From positions 13,202-77,201 of the forward strand of contig NZ_JALRNF010000032.1 of assembly GCF_030272895.1 (NCBI RefSeq): DNA of 64,000 nucleotides, in the 5' to 3' direction. Source of the stretch: Pseudomonas sp. BGr12. Lineage in GTDB: Bacteria; Pseudomonadota; Gammaproteobacteria; Pseudomonadales; Pseudomonadaceae. The notes below the pieces were generated by a model that saw only the letters and a program-made list of their open reading frames with translations, was not told the DNA's origin and searched no databases. Shown here piece after piece: positions 28,401-38,776 of the stretch; positions within the stretch are counted from its first letter, which is position 1, and each line of letters opens with the position of its first letter. The position numbers were made by a program, and so were the translations under genes.

Positions 28401-29938
28401 CGTTGCGTCGCTGCTGGCGGCGCCAGGGAGACATCATCAGGGATAACCAGGGGCGCCCGAGCGGAATGCGCCTGGACCTGGCGGGCATGCTCGTCCACGA
28501 ACTGCCCGAGCTGCCTGAACGGGTAGACTTTTCCCATGTGGACGAGCTCAATCTTTCCGGCATGGGCTTGCGCGCCCTGCCGCAGGACTTCATCCAGCGT
28601 TTCAAGCATCTGCACGGCTTGATCCTGCAGGGCAATGAGCTGGATCGAGTGCCAGCGGCCCTTGCGAATATGACGTCCTTGCGAGAGCTGCGACTGGGCC
28701 ATAACCACATCGAACTGAACGAGGTGGGTGTGGCGTACCTCTCCTGCCTGACGCAATTGCGAGTGCTGGACCTGAGCTTCAACAACCTCGCCAGCAACCG
28801 CCTGGAGGTAGGGCTGCTTCGCCGCTTGCACACGCTTCGCTTGCGCAGCACCCGATTGCAGCGATTGCCGCACGGGTTGATGCAGCTGCCTTTCCTCAGA
28901 GAGGTGGACCTGCGCGACAACCTGATCAGCACCTTGCCCCAGGTGCTGATAGACCGCCCCATAGGTTTTCGCCAACGCATACACCTGGAGGGCAACCCGC
29001 TGCCTGACCACGTATGGCGGGCGCTGGGGGAGGCTCATGTCGAGCCTGTTCCCCAGGCCAATCTTCAGGTACTCAATGCCAAGGCGTTGTGGTTGGCCGA
29101 GGTGGACGTCGAGGACCGCTCGCAGCGCGCGCTGCTTTGGGACCAATTACAGGCCGAGCCTGACAGCGGCAGCTTTTTCCAACTGATTGGCGAGTTGACC
29201 GGCACCAGTGATTACCACCATGCACGGGATGACCTGAGCAGACGTGTGTGGGAAATGTTCGAGCTGGCCCGGGACGATGAAAAATTGCGTAACGAGCTGT
29301 TCTCCCTGGCGGCGAGCCCACGCACCTGTGGCGACAGTATCATCTCCTGCTTCAGTGAGCTGGAGGTCAAGGTCTACGTGGCGCAGGCCCTGCATGACGT
29401 CTTGCCCGAGCAAGGCAGGCAAGTGCGCCTGAGGATTGCCCGGCGCCTGTTTCGCCTGGACCAGGTCGGGCGCCTGGCCCGTGCGGATATTGACGCGCGC
29501 CTGGCCTTGCACCAGGAGGTGGACGAGGTGGAGGTAAGCCTTGCCTACCGTACCGGTCTTGCTGCCGAGCTGGACTTGCCCGGCCAACCCCGCACCATGC
29601 TGTATCGTCAATACGCCGGGGTCACCTACCAACAACTCGCCGTCGCGCTTGCCCAGGTGCGCAACGCCGAGGCGAGCGATGCCCTGGTGCAGTACATCAG
29701 CCAGCGTGACTTCTGGCAGCACTACCTGCGCACTGTCCACGGCGAAGGCTTCGAACGTGTCGAGCAACCTTTCTGGGACCGTCTGGACGCCTTGAGCGAC
29801 GCGCAGCAGGAGCAGGACAGCGCCAGCTATCTCGGCCAGGCCAACCGGCTTGCCAGCGAGCGCGAAGCCGCCATCGCTGCCGAGTACCTGCGTTTGACCC
29901 GGGCGGCGCTTGAGGCTGAACCCTCAGGAAGGGCGTAA
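25469..29938 (+). CDS. Dermonecrotic-toxin-like / LRR / NEL-type E3 ubiquitin ligase effector-like protein
   Basis: 1489 residues. The long N-terminal part (about 1-1000) resembles the DUF6543 (dermonecrotic toxin) region of large Pseudomonas proteins. It includes a hydrophobic stretch (LNLLNLIGLFVPALNAVLLA, about 375-394) followed by EALEHLLGVAENLAVTAVQVAGAALVA. Residues about 1015-1175 are leucine-rich repeats of the LxxLxLxxNxLxxLP type. The C-terminus matches an NEL domain, with Cys1287-Gly-Asp1289 at the position of the catalytic Cys-x-Asp of IpaH/SspH ligases. No Sec signal or type III signal is recognisable and the ribosome site is weak. NEL ligases ubiquitinate eukaryotic host proteins; the target and secretion route here are unknown. 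Confidence 0.85.
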   Translation: MSSITPALSNPTDAFLGEIMPAWLKNASATRINALRDRFAAHSRTQERLRNLMRQVSPLDSFARRLLEPALETQLGLAVDLRQAQWREVLRDFIVQPMQLPEDRIILNDQPALLRLLQNFPSSPGFYLGTGLIAVDGTQRMLSDEVRAIADLCRAVDVGQRYQAHLDQVFDSAGRDVLAQDKRHGLGLAACLAALKGQISDEELQQVLQVVDRVDGESVGRKVRVQLLQVLECRIEGALVFELRDTPDARAPRSVILYLPQDPGQVMRRFDSWDAITPALTGQLRRTSEQLHFSRSVTLDQRPAFLSTLTKRLADDVPDLQIEGAAYTGELFTGLAQQQVQQVKDNARSLAVPTDTFDHKQFVARIRSFEAAGLNLLNLIGLFVPALNAVLLARMVGQTLGEVYEGVAGWARGHQTEALEHLLGVAENLAVTAVQVAGAALVARGFQRSSFVEALQPVELDAQTRRLWHNDLHAYRLTSLPEEARLQANGLYGADGRHWWQDGDACYEVRQAQAHGQWRLVHPEHSAVFLPALQHNGERGWRLFYQRPLEWQGSSMMLGYLWPHAAALGVERITQVLRVADVDEELLRGLLVENRRLPVSLRDTLERFAVDERIDTFFQALADGDAQGANSEFLTFCLGKVGAQGQSSAWSRDKVLEQAPWLRNELLEHFSRQYLRDDALLPVVKRAFPGLPDAYGLHLLEQASAGQRLRIAAENRLPLGMLERARPLLQAARLNRALEGLYVRNSFNLDTVELVFELLRKKARWPESVNLKLYSDAAHGPSFLRMFPEHDPTTLRVLRHRAGRFEVQDHQGFELEADIADPADVFETMLALLPTFHRQRLGWEGGGGAGQLRQDLQHWLPATRSSLARILGMREFRPWFEPGQRLADGRVGYRLSGRGTAALAQMTIRDRVRSLFPGFDPQQVDAYLADLHREPGTAFDRLLWQEGNYRALDQHLSQWVAQGASTDNPDSRATVADALRRCWRRQGDIIRDNQGRPSGMRLDLAGMLVHELPELPERVDFSHVDELNLSGMGLRALPQDFIQRFKHLHGLILQGNELDRVPAALANMTSLRELRLGHNHIELNEVGVAYLSCLTQLRVLDLSFNNLASNRLEVGLLRRLHTLRLRSTRLQRLPHGLMQLPFLREVDLRDNLISTLPQVLIDRPIGFRQRIHLEGNPLPDHVWRALGEAHVEPVPQANLQVLNAKALWLAEVDVEDRSQRALLWDQLQAEPDSGSFFQLIGELTGTSDYHHARDDLSRRVWEMFELARDDEKLRNELFSLAASPRTCGDSIISCFSELEVKVYVAQALHDVLPEQGRQVRLRIARRLFRLDQVGRLARADIDARLALHQEVDEVEVSLAYRTGLAAELDLPGQPRTMLYRQYAGVTYQQLAVALAQVRNAEASDALVQYISQRDFWQHYLRTVHGEGFERVEQPFWDRLDALSDAQQEQDSASYLGQANRLASEREAAIAAEYLRLTRAALEAEPSGRA

Positions 29939-30065
29939 GCACCGGCGGCAGGGCCAAACCAGTCATCCAGTTTGACAGCTTTGGCCATTGTCGCGCGGGG
30001 GCTGCGGCGCGACTATCAACAGATTGATGGTTCTGTTCCGACAACAAGAAACCAGGAGTCTGATA

Positions 30066-31718
30066 ATGCGCGATTACTCCGTGGCAGCGAGCGGGTTCGA
30101 CTATCCGCGTGCTGCCGCCGCAGCCCTGCAGGGCAACCTCGAGGCGCTCAATGCCTGTGTCGAATGCTGCGACCGGCATGTCGGCGGCGACCGCACCGCG
30201 CTGGTCTGGGAAGACCGCGATGGCCGCAGTGCCCGCTACAGTTTCGAACAGCTGCAAGCCCAGGCCTCCCGCCTGGCCAACGTACTCAAGAGCCAGGGCG
30301 TGGGGCAGGGCGACCGGGTCGCCGGCTTGCTGCCACGCATCCCGCAGTTGCTGGTGACCATTCTTGCCACCTGGCGCCTGGGGGCGGTCTACCAGCCGCT
30401 GTTCACCGCCTTTGGCCCCAAGGCCATCGAGCACCGCCTGGCAGAGTCCGGCGCGCGGGTGGTGGTGACCGAGCGTGGCAACCGCGCCAAGCTCGACGAA
30501 GTACCTGACTGCCCGGTAATCCTCTGTGTCGGCGCCGACCCTGCGAGCACCGATGTGGACTTCCAGCAGGCGCTGGAGGCCGCGCCAGCCGACTGCGAGC
30601 CGGTGTTGCTGGACGGTAACGCACCGTTCCTGCTGATGTTCACCTCCGGTACCACCGGCCCGGCCAAACCCCTTGAAGTCCCCCTGCGGGCAATCGTCGC
30701 CTTCCAGGGCTACATGCGCGACGCCATCGACCTGCGTCCGCAAGACAACTTCTGGAACCTGGCTGACCCGGGCTGGGCCTATGGCCTCTACTACGCCGTC
30801 ACCGGGCCGCTGGCGCTGGGGCACGCCACCACCTTCTTCGATGGTCCGTTCAGTGTCGAAAGCACCTGCCGGATCATCGACAAGTACGGCATCACCAACC
30901 TGGCCGGATCGCCCACCGCCTACCGCCTGCTGATCGCCGCCGGCAATGAGTTTTCCGCACCGATCAAGGGCCGCCTGCGGGTGGTCAGCAGCGCCGGTGA
31001 GCCGCTCAATCCGGAAGTGATCCGCTGGTTCGCCGATGAACTGGGCGTGACCATCCACGACCATTACGGGCAGACCGAACTGGGCATGGTGCTGTGCAAC
31101 CATCATGGCCTCAAGCACCCGGTGCACCTGGGCTCGGCCGGCTATGCCATCCCCGGGCACCGCATCGTCGTGCTCGACGAACAGCACAACGAACTGGCGG
31201 CGGGGCACCCGGGCATTCTGGCCGTGGACCGCGAGCAGTCGCCGCTGTGCTGGTTCGGCGGCTACAAGGGCCTGCCGACCAAAGCCTTCGTCGGCAAGTA
31301 CTACTTGAGTGGCGACACCGTCGAACTCAACCCGGACGGCAGCATCAGCTTCGTCGGCCGCAGCGACGATGTCATCACCACTTCCGGTTACCGGGTCGGC
31401 CCGTTCGACGTGGAGAGCGCGCTGATCGAACACCCGGCGGTGATCGAGGCTGCGGTGATCGGCAGGCCGGATCCGGAGCGTACCGAGCTGATCAAGGCCT
31501 TTGTCGTGCTGGCCAAGGGGCAGGCCGCCAGCGACGAGCTGGCCGAAGCCCTGAAGCAGCATGTACGCCAGCGCCTGTACGCCCATGCCTACCCACGGGA
31601 AATCGAATTCGTCAGCGAGCTGCCCAAGACCCCGAGCGGCAAGCTGCAGCGCTTCATCCTGCGCAACCAGGAAATCGCCAAACAACAAGCCGCGCTGGCC
31701 CCGACCGCCAGCGCCTGA
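30066..31718 (+). CDS. fadDx: Acyl-CoA synthetase (AMP-forming), first gene of a beta-oxidation operon
   Basis: 550 residues, ANL superfamily. Activates a carboxylic acid to its CoA ester with ATP. The phosphate loop is MFTSGTTGPAKP (about 195-206). Also visible are YGQTELGMVL, the hinge Asp region YLSGDTVELNPDGSISFVGR and the catalytic lysine in LPKTPSGKLQR near the C-terminus. The ATG at 30066 is preferred to the upstream in-frame start at 29988 because AGGAG precedes it. Four beta-oxidation genes follow closely. The set matches the P. putida cluster PP_2213-2217, linked to short-chain and aryl-alkanoic acid use. Confidence 0.92.
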   Translation: MRDYSVAASGFDYPRAAAAALQGNLEALNACVECCDRHVGGDRTALVWEDRDGRSARYSFEQLQAQASRLANVLKSQGVGQGDRVAGLLPRIPQLLVTILATWRLGAVYQPLFTAFGPKAIEHRLAESGARVVVTERGNRAKLDEVPDCPVILCVGADPASTDVDFQQALEAAPADCEPVLLDGNAPFLLMFTSGTTGPAKPLEVPLRAIVAFQGYMRDAIDLRPQDNFWNLADPGWAYGLYYAVTGPLALGHATTFFDGPFSVESTCRIIDKYGITNLAGSPTAYRLLIAAGNEFSAPIKGRLRVVSSAGEPLNPEVIRWFADELGVTIHDHYGQTELGMVLCNHHGLKHPVHLGSAGYAIPGHRIVVLDEQHNELAAGHPGILAVDREQSPLCWFGGYKGLPTKAFVGKYYLSGDTVELNPDGSISFVGRSDDVITTSGYRVGPFDVESALIEHPAVIEAAVIGRPDPERTELIKAFVVLAKGQAASDELAEALKQHVRQRLYAHAYPREIEFVSELPKTPSGKLQRFILRNQEIAKQQAALAPTASA

Positions 31719-31730
31719 AGGAAGACCACC

Positions 31731-32498
31731 ATGCAAATCGCCAACAAGAACTTCATCGTCAGCGGCGCAGCCTCGGGCCTGGGCGCCGCCACTGCGCAGA
31801 TGCTCATCGAGGCCGGCGCCCAGGTGATGCTGGTCGACCTCAACGCCGAGGCCGTCGCGGCCAAGGCCCAGGAACTGGGGAGCAAGGCACGCTTCGCGGT
31901 TGCCGACATCAGCCAGGAAGCGGCGGCCAAGGCGGCGGTCGATGCTGCTGTCGCCGCCTTCGGTAGCCTGCATGGCCTGGTCAACTGCGCCGGCATCGTC
32001 GGTGCCGAGAAAGTCCTGGGCAAGAACGGCCCGCACGGCCTGGACAGCTTCAGCCGGGTGATCAACGTCAACCTGATCGGCAGCTTCAACCTGCTGCGCC
32101 TGGCCGCTGCGGCCATGGCCGAAGGTGAGGCGGGCAGCGACGGTGAGCGCGGCGTCATCATCAACACCGCTTCGATCGCCGCCTACGACGGCCAGATCGG
32201 CCAGGCCGCCTATGCCGCCTCCAAGGGCGCCATCGCCAGCCTGACCCTGCCGGCCGCCCGCGAGCTGGCGCGCTTCGGCATCCGGGTGATGACCATCGCC
32301 CCCGGTATTTTCGAAACCCCGATGATGGCCGGCATGACCCAGGAAGTGCGCGATTCCCTGGCCGCCGGTGTGCCGTTCCCGCCACGCCTGGGCCGCCCGC
32401 AGGAATACGCCGCCCTGGCGCGCCACATCATCGAAAACAGCATGCTCAATGGCGAGGTGATCCGTCTCGACGGCGCCTTGCGCATGGCCGCCAAGTAA
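31731..32498 (+). CDS. fadB2x: 3-Hydroxyacyl-CoA dehydrogenase type 2 (SDR family)
   Basis: 255 residues. Oxidises L-3-hydroxyacyl-CoA to 3-ketoacyl-CoA with NAD. Short-chain dehydrogenase fold: [10 protein letters not shown] cofactor loop (about 11-20), NCAG at about 84-87, catalytic Ser in NTASIAAY and Tyr-Lys in YAASKGA. It resembles the HSD17B10 (type 2) group rather than the classical FadB fusion. It lies 12 bases after the synthetase, with AAGGAAG before the start. Confidence 0.92.
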   Translation: MQIANKNFIVSGAASGLGAATAQMLIEAGAQVMLVDLNAEAVAAKAQELGSKARFAVADISQEAAAKAAVDAAVAAFGSLHGLVNCAGIVGAEKVLGKNGPHGLDSFSRVINVNLIGSFNLLRLAAAAMAEGEAGSDGERGVIINTASIAAYDGQIGQAAYAASKGAIASLTLPAARELARFGIRVMTIAPGIFETPMMAGMTQEVRDSLAAGVPFPPRLGRPQEYAALARHIIENSMLNGEVIRLDGALRMAAK

Positions 32499-32517
32499 GT
32501 GCAGGAGTAAACAGATC

Positions 32518-33711
32518 ATGACCCTCGCCAATGACCCGATCGTAATCGTCAGCGCCGTGCGCACCCCCATGGGTGGCCTGCAGGGCGACCTGAAAAGCCT
32601 GACCGCGCCGCAGCTCGGTGCTGCTGCCATTCGCGCCGCCGTGGAGCGTGCCGGCGTTGCCGCCGACAGCGTCGAGCAGGTGCTGTTCGGCTGCGTGCTG
32701 CCCGCAGGCCTGGGCCAGGCGCCTGCGCGCCAGGCGGCCCTGGGCGCCGGCCTGAACAAGTCGACCACCTGCACCACCCTGAACAAGATGTGCGGCTCGG
32801 GCATGCAGGCGGCCATCATGGCCCACGACCTGCTGCTGGCGGGCACCGCCGACGTGGTGGTGGCCGGCGGCATGGAAAGCATGTCCAACGCCCCGTACCT
32901 GCTGGACAAGGCCCGCAGCGGCTACCGCATGGGCCACGGCAAGATCATCGACCACATGTTCTTCGACGGCCTGGAAGACGCCTATGACAAGGGCCGCCTG
33001 ATGGGCACCTTTGCCGAGGACTGCGCCGAGCACAACGGCTTCAGCCGCCAGCAGCAGGACGATTTCGCCATTGCCTCGCTGACCCGTGCGCAGCAGGCGA
33101 TCAAGGACGGCAGCTTTGCCAGCGAGATCGTTCCGGTGGAGGTCACCGAGGGCAAGCAACAGCGCCTGATCAGCGACGACGAGCAGCCGCCCAAGGCGCG
33201 CCTGGACAAGATCCCGCAACTCAAGCCGGCGTTCCGCGATGGCGGCACCGTCACGGCGGCCAACTCCAGCTCCATCTCCGACGGCGCCGCGGCGCTGGTG
33301 CTGATGCGCCGCTCCCAGGCAGAAAAACAGGGCCTCAAGCCCCTGGCCGTGATCCATGGCCACGCCGCCTTTGCCGACACCCCGGCGCTGTTCCCGACCG
33401 CCCCGATCGGCGCGATCGACAAGCTGATCAAGCGCACCGGCTGGAACCTGGCCGAGGTCGACCTGTTCGAAATCAACGAAGCCTTTGCCGTGGTCACCCT
33501 GGCGGCGATGAAGCACCTGGACCTGCCCCACGACAAGGTCAACGTCCACGGCGGTGCCTGCGCCCTGGGCCATCCGATCGGCGCCTCGGGCGCGCGGATC
33601 CTGGTCACCCTGCTGGCAGCCCTGCGCCAGAAAGGCCTGCGTCGCGGTGTTGCAGCGATCTGCATCGGCGGCGGTGAAGCCACGGCCATGGCCGTCGAGT
33701 GTCTGTACTGA
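32518..33711 (+). CDS. fadAx: Acetyl-CoA acyltransferase (thiolase)
   Basis: 397 residues. Thiolytic cleavage of 3-ketoacyl-CoA to acetyl-CoA and a shortened acyl-CoA. The acyl-accepting Cys is Cys92 in [10 protein letters not shown]. The catalytic His is in [16 protein letters not shown], and the second Cys is in [11 protein letters not shown] near the end. The Asn of FEINEAFA is also present. It lies 19 bases after the SDR gene, with GCAGGAGT as ribosome site. The full motif set makes it a degradative thiolase candidate; an acetyl-CoA acetyltransferase role is equally consistent. Confidence 0.94.
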   Translation: MTLANDPIVIVSAVRTPMGGLQGDLKSLTAPQLGAAAIRAAVERAGVAADSVEQVLFGCVLPAGLGQAPARQAALGAGLNKSTTCTTLNKMCGSGMQAAIMAHDLLLAGTADVVVAGGMESMSNAPYLLDKARSGYRMGHGKIIDHMFFDGLEDAYDKGRLMGTFAEDCAEHNGFSRQQQDDFAIASLTRAQQAIKDGSFASEIVPVEVTEGKQQRLISDDEQPPKARLDKIPQLKPAFRDGGTVTAANSSSISDGAAALVLMRRSQAEKQGLKPLAVIHGHAAFADTPALFPTAPIGAIDKLIKRTGWNLAEVDLFEINEAFAVVTLAAMKHLDLPHDKVNVHGGACALGHPIGASGARILVTLLAALRQKGLRRGVAAICIGGGEATAMAVECLY

Positions 33712-33719
33712 GGTGTCCC

Positions 33720-34847
33720 ATGCTAGTCAATGACGAACAACAGCAAATCAGCGACGCGGTACGCCAGTTCGCCCAGGAGCGCCTGCGCCCCTTCGCCGAG
33801 CAGTGGGACCGCGAGCACCGCTTCCCCAAGGAAGCGATCGAGGAGATGGCCGGCCTGGGCCTGTTCGGCATGCTGGTGCCGGAGCAGTGGGGCGGTAGCG
33901 ATACCGGCTACGTGGCCTATGCCATGGCCCTGGAAGAAATCGCCGCCGGCGACGGTGCCTGCTCGACCATCATGAGCGTGCACAACTCGGTAGGTTGCGT
34001 GCCGATCCTCAAGTTCGGCAACGATGCCCAGAAGCAGCAGTTCCTCACGCCGCTGGCCAGCGGCCAGATGCTCGGTGCCTTCGCCCTCACCGAGCCCCAG
34101 GCCGGCTCCGACGCCAGCAGCCTGAAGACCCGTGCCCGCCGCGACGGCGACCACTACGTGCTCAACGGCAGCAAGCAGTTCATCACCTCGGGGCAGAATG
34201 CCGGGGTGGTGATCGTCTTCGCCGTCACCGACCCTGAGGCCGGAAAACGCGGCATCAGCGCCTTCATCGTGCCCACCGATACGCCGGGCTACCAGGTGGC
34301 CAGGGTCGAAGACAAGCTCGGCCAGCACGCCTCGGACACCTGCCAGATCGTCTTCGAAGACGTGCGCATCCCGGTGGCCAACCGCCTGGGCGAGGAGGGC
34401 GAAGGCTACAAGATCGCCCTGGCCAACCTCGAAGGTGGTCGTATCGGCATCGCTTCGCAGTCGGTGGGCATGGCCCGTGCCGCCTTCGAAGTGGCCCGCG
34501 ACTATGCCCGCGAGCGCATGAGTTTCGGCAAACCCTTGATCGAGCACCAGGCCGTGGCCTTCCGCCTGGCCGACATGGCCACCCGCATCGCGGTGGCCCG
34601 GCAGATGGTGCTGCATGCCGCTGCGCTGCGTGATGCCGGGCGTCCGGCGCTGGTCGAAGCCTCGATGGCCAAGCTGTTCGCCTCGGAAATGGCCGAAAAG
34701 GTCTGCTCGGATGCCTTGCAGACCCTCGGCGGTTATGGCTATCTGAGCGACTTCCCGCTGGAGCGGATTTATCGTGACGTGCGGGTTTGCCAGATCTACG
34801 AAGGCACCAGTGACATTCAGCGCATGGTCATTGCGCGCAATCTTTGA
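33720..34847 (+). CDS. Acyl-CoA dehydrogenase (short-chain type)
   Basis: 375 residues. FAD enzyme that forms the 2,3-double bond of acyl-CoA. Typical segments are [19 protein letters not shown] (about 117-135), [41 protein letters not shown] and [21 protein letters not shown]. It ends with [18 protein letters not shown], which contains the usual position of the catalytic Glu. The ATG at 33720 follows GAGGTG and is preferred to a GTG at 33699, which would overlap the thiolase. It is the fourth gene of the operon. Confidence 0.94.
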   Translation: MLVNDEQQQISDAVRQFAQERLRPFAEQWDREHRFPKEAIEEMAGLGLFGMLVPEQWGGSDTGYVAYAMALEEIAAGDGACSTIMSVHNSVGCVPILKFGNDAQKQQFLTPLASGQMLGAFALTEPQAGSDASSLKTRARRDGDHYVLNGSKQFITSGQNAGVVIVFAVTDPEAGKRGISAFIVPTDTPGYQVARVEDKLGQHASDTCQIVFEDVRIPVANRLGEEGEGYKIALANLEGGRIGIASQSVGMARAAFEVARDYARERMSFGKPLIEHQAVAFRLADMATRIAVARQMVLHAAALRDAGRPALVEASMAKLFASEMAEKVCSDALQTLGGYGYLSDFPLERIYRDVRVCQIYEGTSDIQRMVIARNL

Positions 34848-34861
34848 AGGGAGCAGCTTGC

Positions 34862-35635
34862 ATGAGTTTCGAAACCATTCTGTTGGACATCCACGGCAAG
34901 GTCGGCCTGATCACCCTCAACCGGCCCCAGGCGCTCAATGCGCTGAACGCCCAGATCGTCGGCGAGATCAACCAGGCGCTGGACCAGCTCGAAGCCGATC
35001 CGAACATCGGTTGCGTGGTGCTGACAGGCTCGGCCAAGGCTTTTGCCGCCGGTGCCGACATCAAGGAAATGGCCGAGCTGCAATACCCGCAGATCTATGT
35101 CGATGACCTGTTCAGCGATTCCGATCGCGTCGCCAACCGTCGCAAGCCGATCATTGCTGCGGTCTCCGGTTTCGCCCTGGGCGGCGGTTGTGAACTGGCA
35201 ATGATGTGCGACTTCATCCTCGCCGCCGACAACGCCAAGTTCGGCCAGCCGGAAATCAACCTCGGCGTGCTGCCGGGCATGGGCGGCACCCAGCGCCTGA
35301 CCCGCGCGGTGGGCAAGGCCAAGGCCATGGAGCTGTGCTTGAGCGGCCGCCTGATGGGCGCCGAGGAAGCCGAGCGCGCCGGTCTGGTGGCGCGCGTAAT
35401 CCCTCAGGCCGAACTGCTGGAAGAGGCGCTGAAAGTCGCTGCGACCATCGCCAGCAAATCCATCCCGATCACCATGATGACCAAGGAGTGCGTCAACCGT
35501 GCCTTCGAGGTCAACCTGGCCGAAGGCGTGCGCTTCGAGCGCCGGGTGTTCCATGCCGCCTTCGCCACCGAAGACCAGAAAGAAGGCATGGCCGCCTTCA
35601 TCGCCAAGCGCGAAGCGCAGTTCAAGGACCGTTGA
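34862..35635 (+). CDS. fadB1x: Enoyl-CoA hydratase
   Basis: 257 residues, crotonase family. Hydrates 2-enoyl-CoA. The oxyanion hole is in [14 protein letters not shown] (about 62-75), and the two catalytic Glu positions are in [15 protein letters not shown] and [15 protein letters not shown]. It lies 14 bases after the dehydrogenase gene with GAAGGGAG before the start. It is the last gene of the operon, followed by a hairpin. Confidence 0.95.
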   Translation: MSFETILLDIHGKVGLITLNRPQALNALNAQIVGEINQALDQLEADPNIGCVVLTGSAKAFAAGADIKEMAELQYPQIYVDDLFSDSDRVANRRKPIIAAVSGFALGGGCELAMMCDFILAADNAKFGQPEINLGVLPGMGGTQRLTRAVGKAKAMELCLSGRLMGAEEAERAGLVARVIPQAELLEEALKVAATIASKSIPITMMTKECVNRAFEVNLAEGVRFERRVFHAAFATEDQKEGMAAFIAKREAQFKDR

Positions 35636-35641
35636 GGGCCG

Positions 35642-35666
35642 CCGGGCGCTGGCTGCCAGCGCCCGG
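35642..35666 (+). terminator. Probable terminator hairpin of the beta-oxidation operon
   Basis: An 11-bp perfect GC-rich stem (CCGGGCGCTGG / CCAGCGCCCGG) with a CTG loop, 6 bases after the stop of the enoyl-CoA hydratase gene. No T-tract follows, so termination efficiency is uncertain. Confidence 0.5.
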
Positions 35667-35795
35667 ATGGTTCACTTTACGACCAATTGACGAGACAGGC
35701 CCTGCCAAGGGCCGATTCGCCCCTCCTGTGCGGCTCACTACCATCGAGCCAAGCGCCTGTCATGCCGACAGGCCCGTAGCGCACACGAGGTCCTC

Positions 35796-37316
<1,521 letters not shown>

Positions 37317-37320
37317 GGCC

Positions 37321-37378
37321 GGACAAAGGCGGACAAAAACGGTTCCAAAGTAGCATTCGACCCGCACCGGCAACGGTG
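37321..37378 (+). promoter_or_regulatory. Putative regulatory region of pqqA: direct repeat and hairpin
   Basis: GGACAAA occurs twice exactly one helical turn apart (37321-37327 and 37331-37337). Downstream, CACCG GCAA CGGTG (37365-37378) is a small perfect hairpin. The repeat could be a response-regulator site for the orphan pqqA; this is inference. Confidence 0.3.
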
Positions 37379-37426
37379 TATTAATAGATGCACCGCAATC
37401 CTGTGGTGCCAGAAGAGGATGGGCCT

Positions 37427-37498
37427 ATGTGGAAAAAGCCAGCGTTCACTGATCTGCGTATCGGATTTGAAGTCACCATGTATTTCGCCAACCGTTGA
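37427..37498 (+). CDS. pqqA: PqqA, precursor peptide of pyrroloquinoline quinone (orphan copy)
   Basis: A 23-residue peptide beginning [15 protein letters not shown] and ending VTMYFANR. Glu15 and Tyr19 are the residues joined to form PQQ, and the E-V-T-M-Y core is intact. The ribosome site AGAGGA precedes it. The rest of the pqq operon (BCDE) is not here, so this copy must rely on biosynthetic enzymes encoded elsewhere. It lies between the aldehyde dehydrogenase and ercA genes. Confidence 0.92.
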   Translation: MWKKPAFTDLRIGFEVTMYFANR

Positions 37499-37504
37499 AC
37501 CCGG

Positions 37505-37538
37505 CAGCGCCGGCCGCTCTATCTGGTGGCCGGCGCTG
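37505..37538 (+). terminator. Strong hairpin after pqqA
   Basis: An 11-bp perfect stem (CAGCGCCGGCC / GGCCGGCGCTG) with a 12-base loop, 6 bases after the pqqA stop. The 3' side is only weakly T-rich, so it may be an mRNA-stabilising or partial termination structure that keeps pqqA message higher than ercA message. Confidence 0.45.
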
Positions 37539-37612
37539 TTGCCGTCTGATTGCTTTCACCTGCGGATGCTTTAGGCTGGCGCTTACGACCACAACAACAA
37601 TACAGGCGTCGT

Positions 37613-38776
37613 ATGAGCCCTGAACTGAGCCAGTTGCGCAAATTCGTCTCCCCGGAAATCATCTTCGGCGCCGGCTGCAGGCACCATGTCGCCAATTACG
37701 CCAAGACCTTTGGCGCGCGCAAGGTGCTGCTGGTCAGCGATCCGGGCGTGATCGCCGCCGGTTGGGTCGCCGATATCGAAGCCAGCCTGAGCGGGCAGGG
37801 CATCGATTACTGCCTGTACACCGACGTCTCGCCCAACCCACGGGTCGAGGAAGTGATGAGCGGTGCCGAGCGCTACCGTAGCGAGCAATGCGATGTGATC
37901 GTCGCCGTCGGTGGCGGCAGCCCCATGGATTGCGCCAAGGGCATCGGCATCGTGGTGGCCCACGGCAGGCATATTCTCGAGTTCGAAGGCGTCGACACCA
38001 TCCGGGTGCCCAGTCCACCGCTGATCCTGATTCCCACCACGGCCGGCACCTCGGCCGACGTCTCGCAGTTCGTGATCATCTCCAACCAGCAGGAGCGCAT
38101 GAAGTTCTCCATCGTCAGTAAGGCGGTGGTGCCCGATGTGTCCCTGATCGACCCGCAAACCACCTTGAGCATGGACCCGTTCCTGTCGGCCTGTACCGGC
38201 ATTGATGCGCTGGTGCACGCGATCGAGGCGTTCGTGTCCACCGGCCACGGCCCCTTGACCGACCCCCATGCCCTGGAGGCGATGCGCCTGATCAACGGCA
38301 ACCTGGTGGAAATGATCGCCAACCCCGGGGACATTGCCCTGCGCGAGAAAATCATGCTGGGCAGCATGCAGGCGGGGCTGGCCTTCTCCAATGCGATCCT
38401 CGGTGCGGTGCATGCGATGTCCCACAGCCTGGGCGGCTTTCTCGACCTGCCCCATGGCCTGTGCAATGCGGTGCTGGTCGAGCATGTGGTGGCCTTCAAC
38501 TACAGCGCCGCGCCCGAGCGCTTCAAGGTCATCGCGCAGACCCTGGGCATCGACTGCCGTGGCCTGAACCACCGGCAGATCAGCCAGCGCTTGGTCGAGC
38601 ACCTGATCGCTCTCAAGCATGCCGTGGGCTTTCATGAAACCCTCGGCCTGCATGGGGTGGGGCTGTCGGACATCCCGTTCCTGTCCCAGCACGCCATGCA
38701 TGACCCGTGCATCCTGACCAACCCGCGCAGCTCCAGCCAGCGTGACGTCGAGGTGGTCTATGGCGAGGCCCTCTGA
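37613..38776 (+). CDS. ercA: Iron-containing alcohol dehydrogenase ErcA
   Basis: 387 residues, group III Fe-ADH. The NAD-binding part has GGGSPMDCAKGIG (about 100-112), and metal ligands are expected in GIDALVHAIEAF and HAMSHSLGGFLDLPHG. In P. aeruginosa the homologue ErcA has a regulatory role in the ethanol-oxidation cascade, alongside the ErcS sensor kinases. The start at 37613 is chosen by comparison with the family (MSPELSQLRKF); the ribosome site is weak. It overlaps the kinase gene by 17 bases, so the two are translated together. Confidence 0.9.
   Translation: MSPELSQLRKFVSPEIIFGAGCRHHVANYAKTFGARKVLLVSDPGVIAAGWVADIEASLSGQGIDYCLYTDVSPNPRVEEVMSGAERYRSEQCDVIVAVGGGSPMDCAKGIGIVVAHGRHILEFEGVDTIRVPSPPLILIPTTAGTSADVSQFVIISNQQERMKFSIVSKAVVPDVSLIDPQTTLSMDPFLSACTGIDALVHAIEAFVSTGHGPLTDPHALEAMRLINGNLVEMIANPGDIALREKIMLGSMQAGLAFSNAILGAVHAMSHSLGGFLDLPHGLCNAVLVEHVVAFNYSAAPERFKVIAQTLGIDCRGLNHRQISQRLVEHLIALKHAVGFHETLGLHGVGLSDIPFLSQHAMHDPCILTNPRSSSQRDVEVVYGEAL

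Noticed and set aside
29965..30010. Sigma-54 promoter of the beta-oxidation operon
   Set aside because: TTGGCCATTGTCGCG looks similar at first, but lacks the GG/GC pair spacing (TGGCAC-N5-TTGC).
29697..32909. 1070-codon open frame on the minus strand
   Set aside because: Antisense to the end of the effector gene and to three well-supported beta-oxidation genes; composition typical of a GC-driven shadow.
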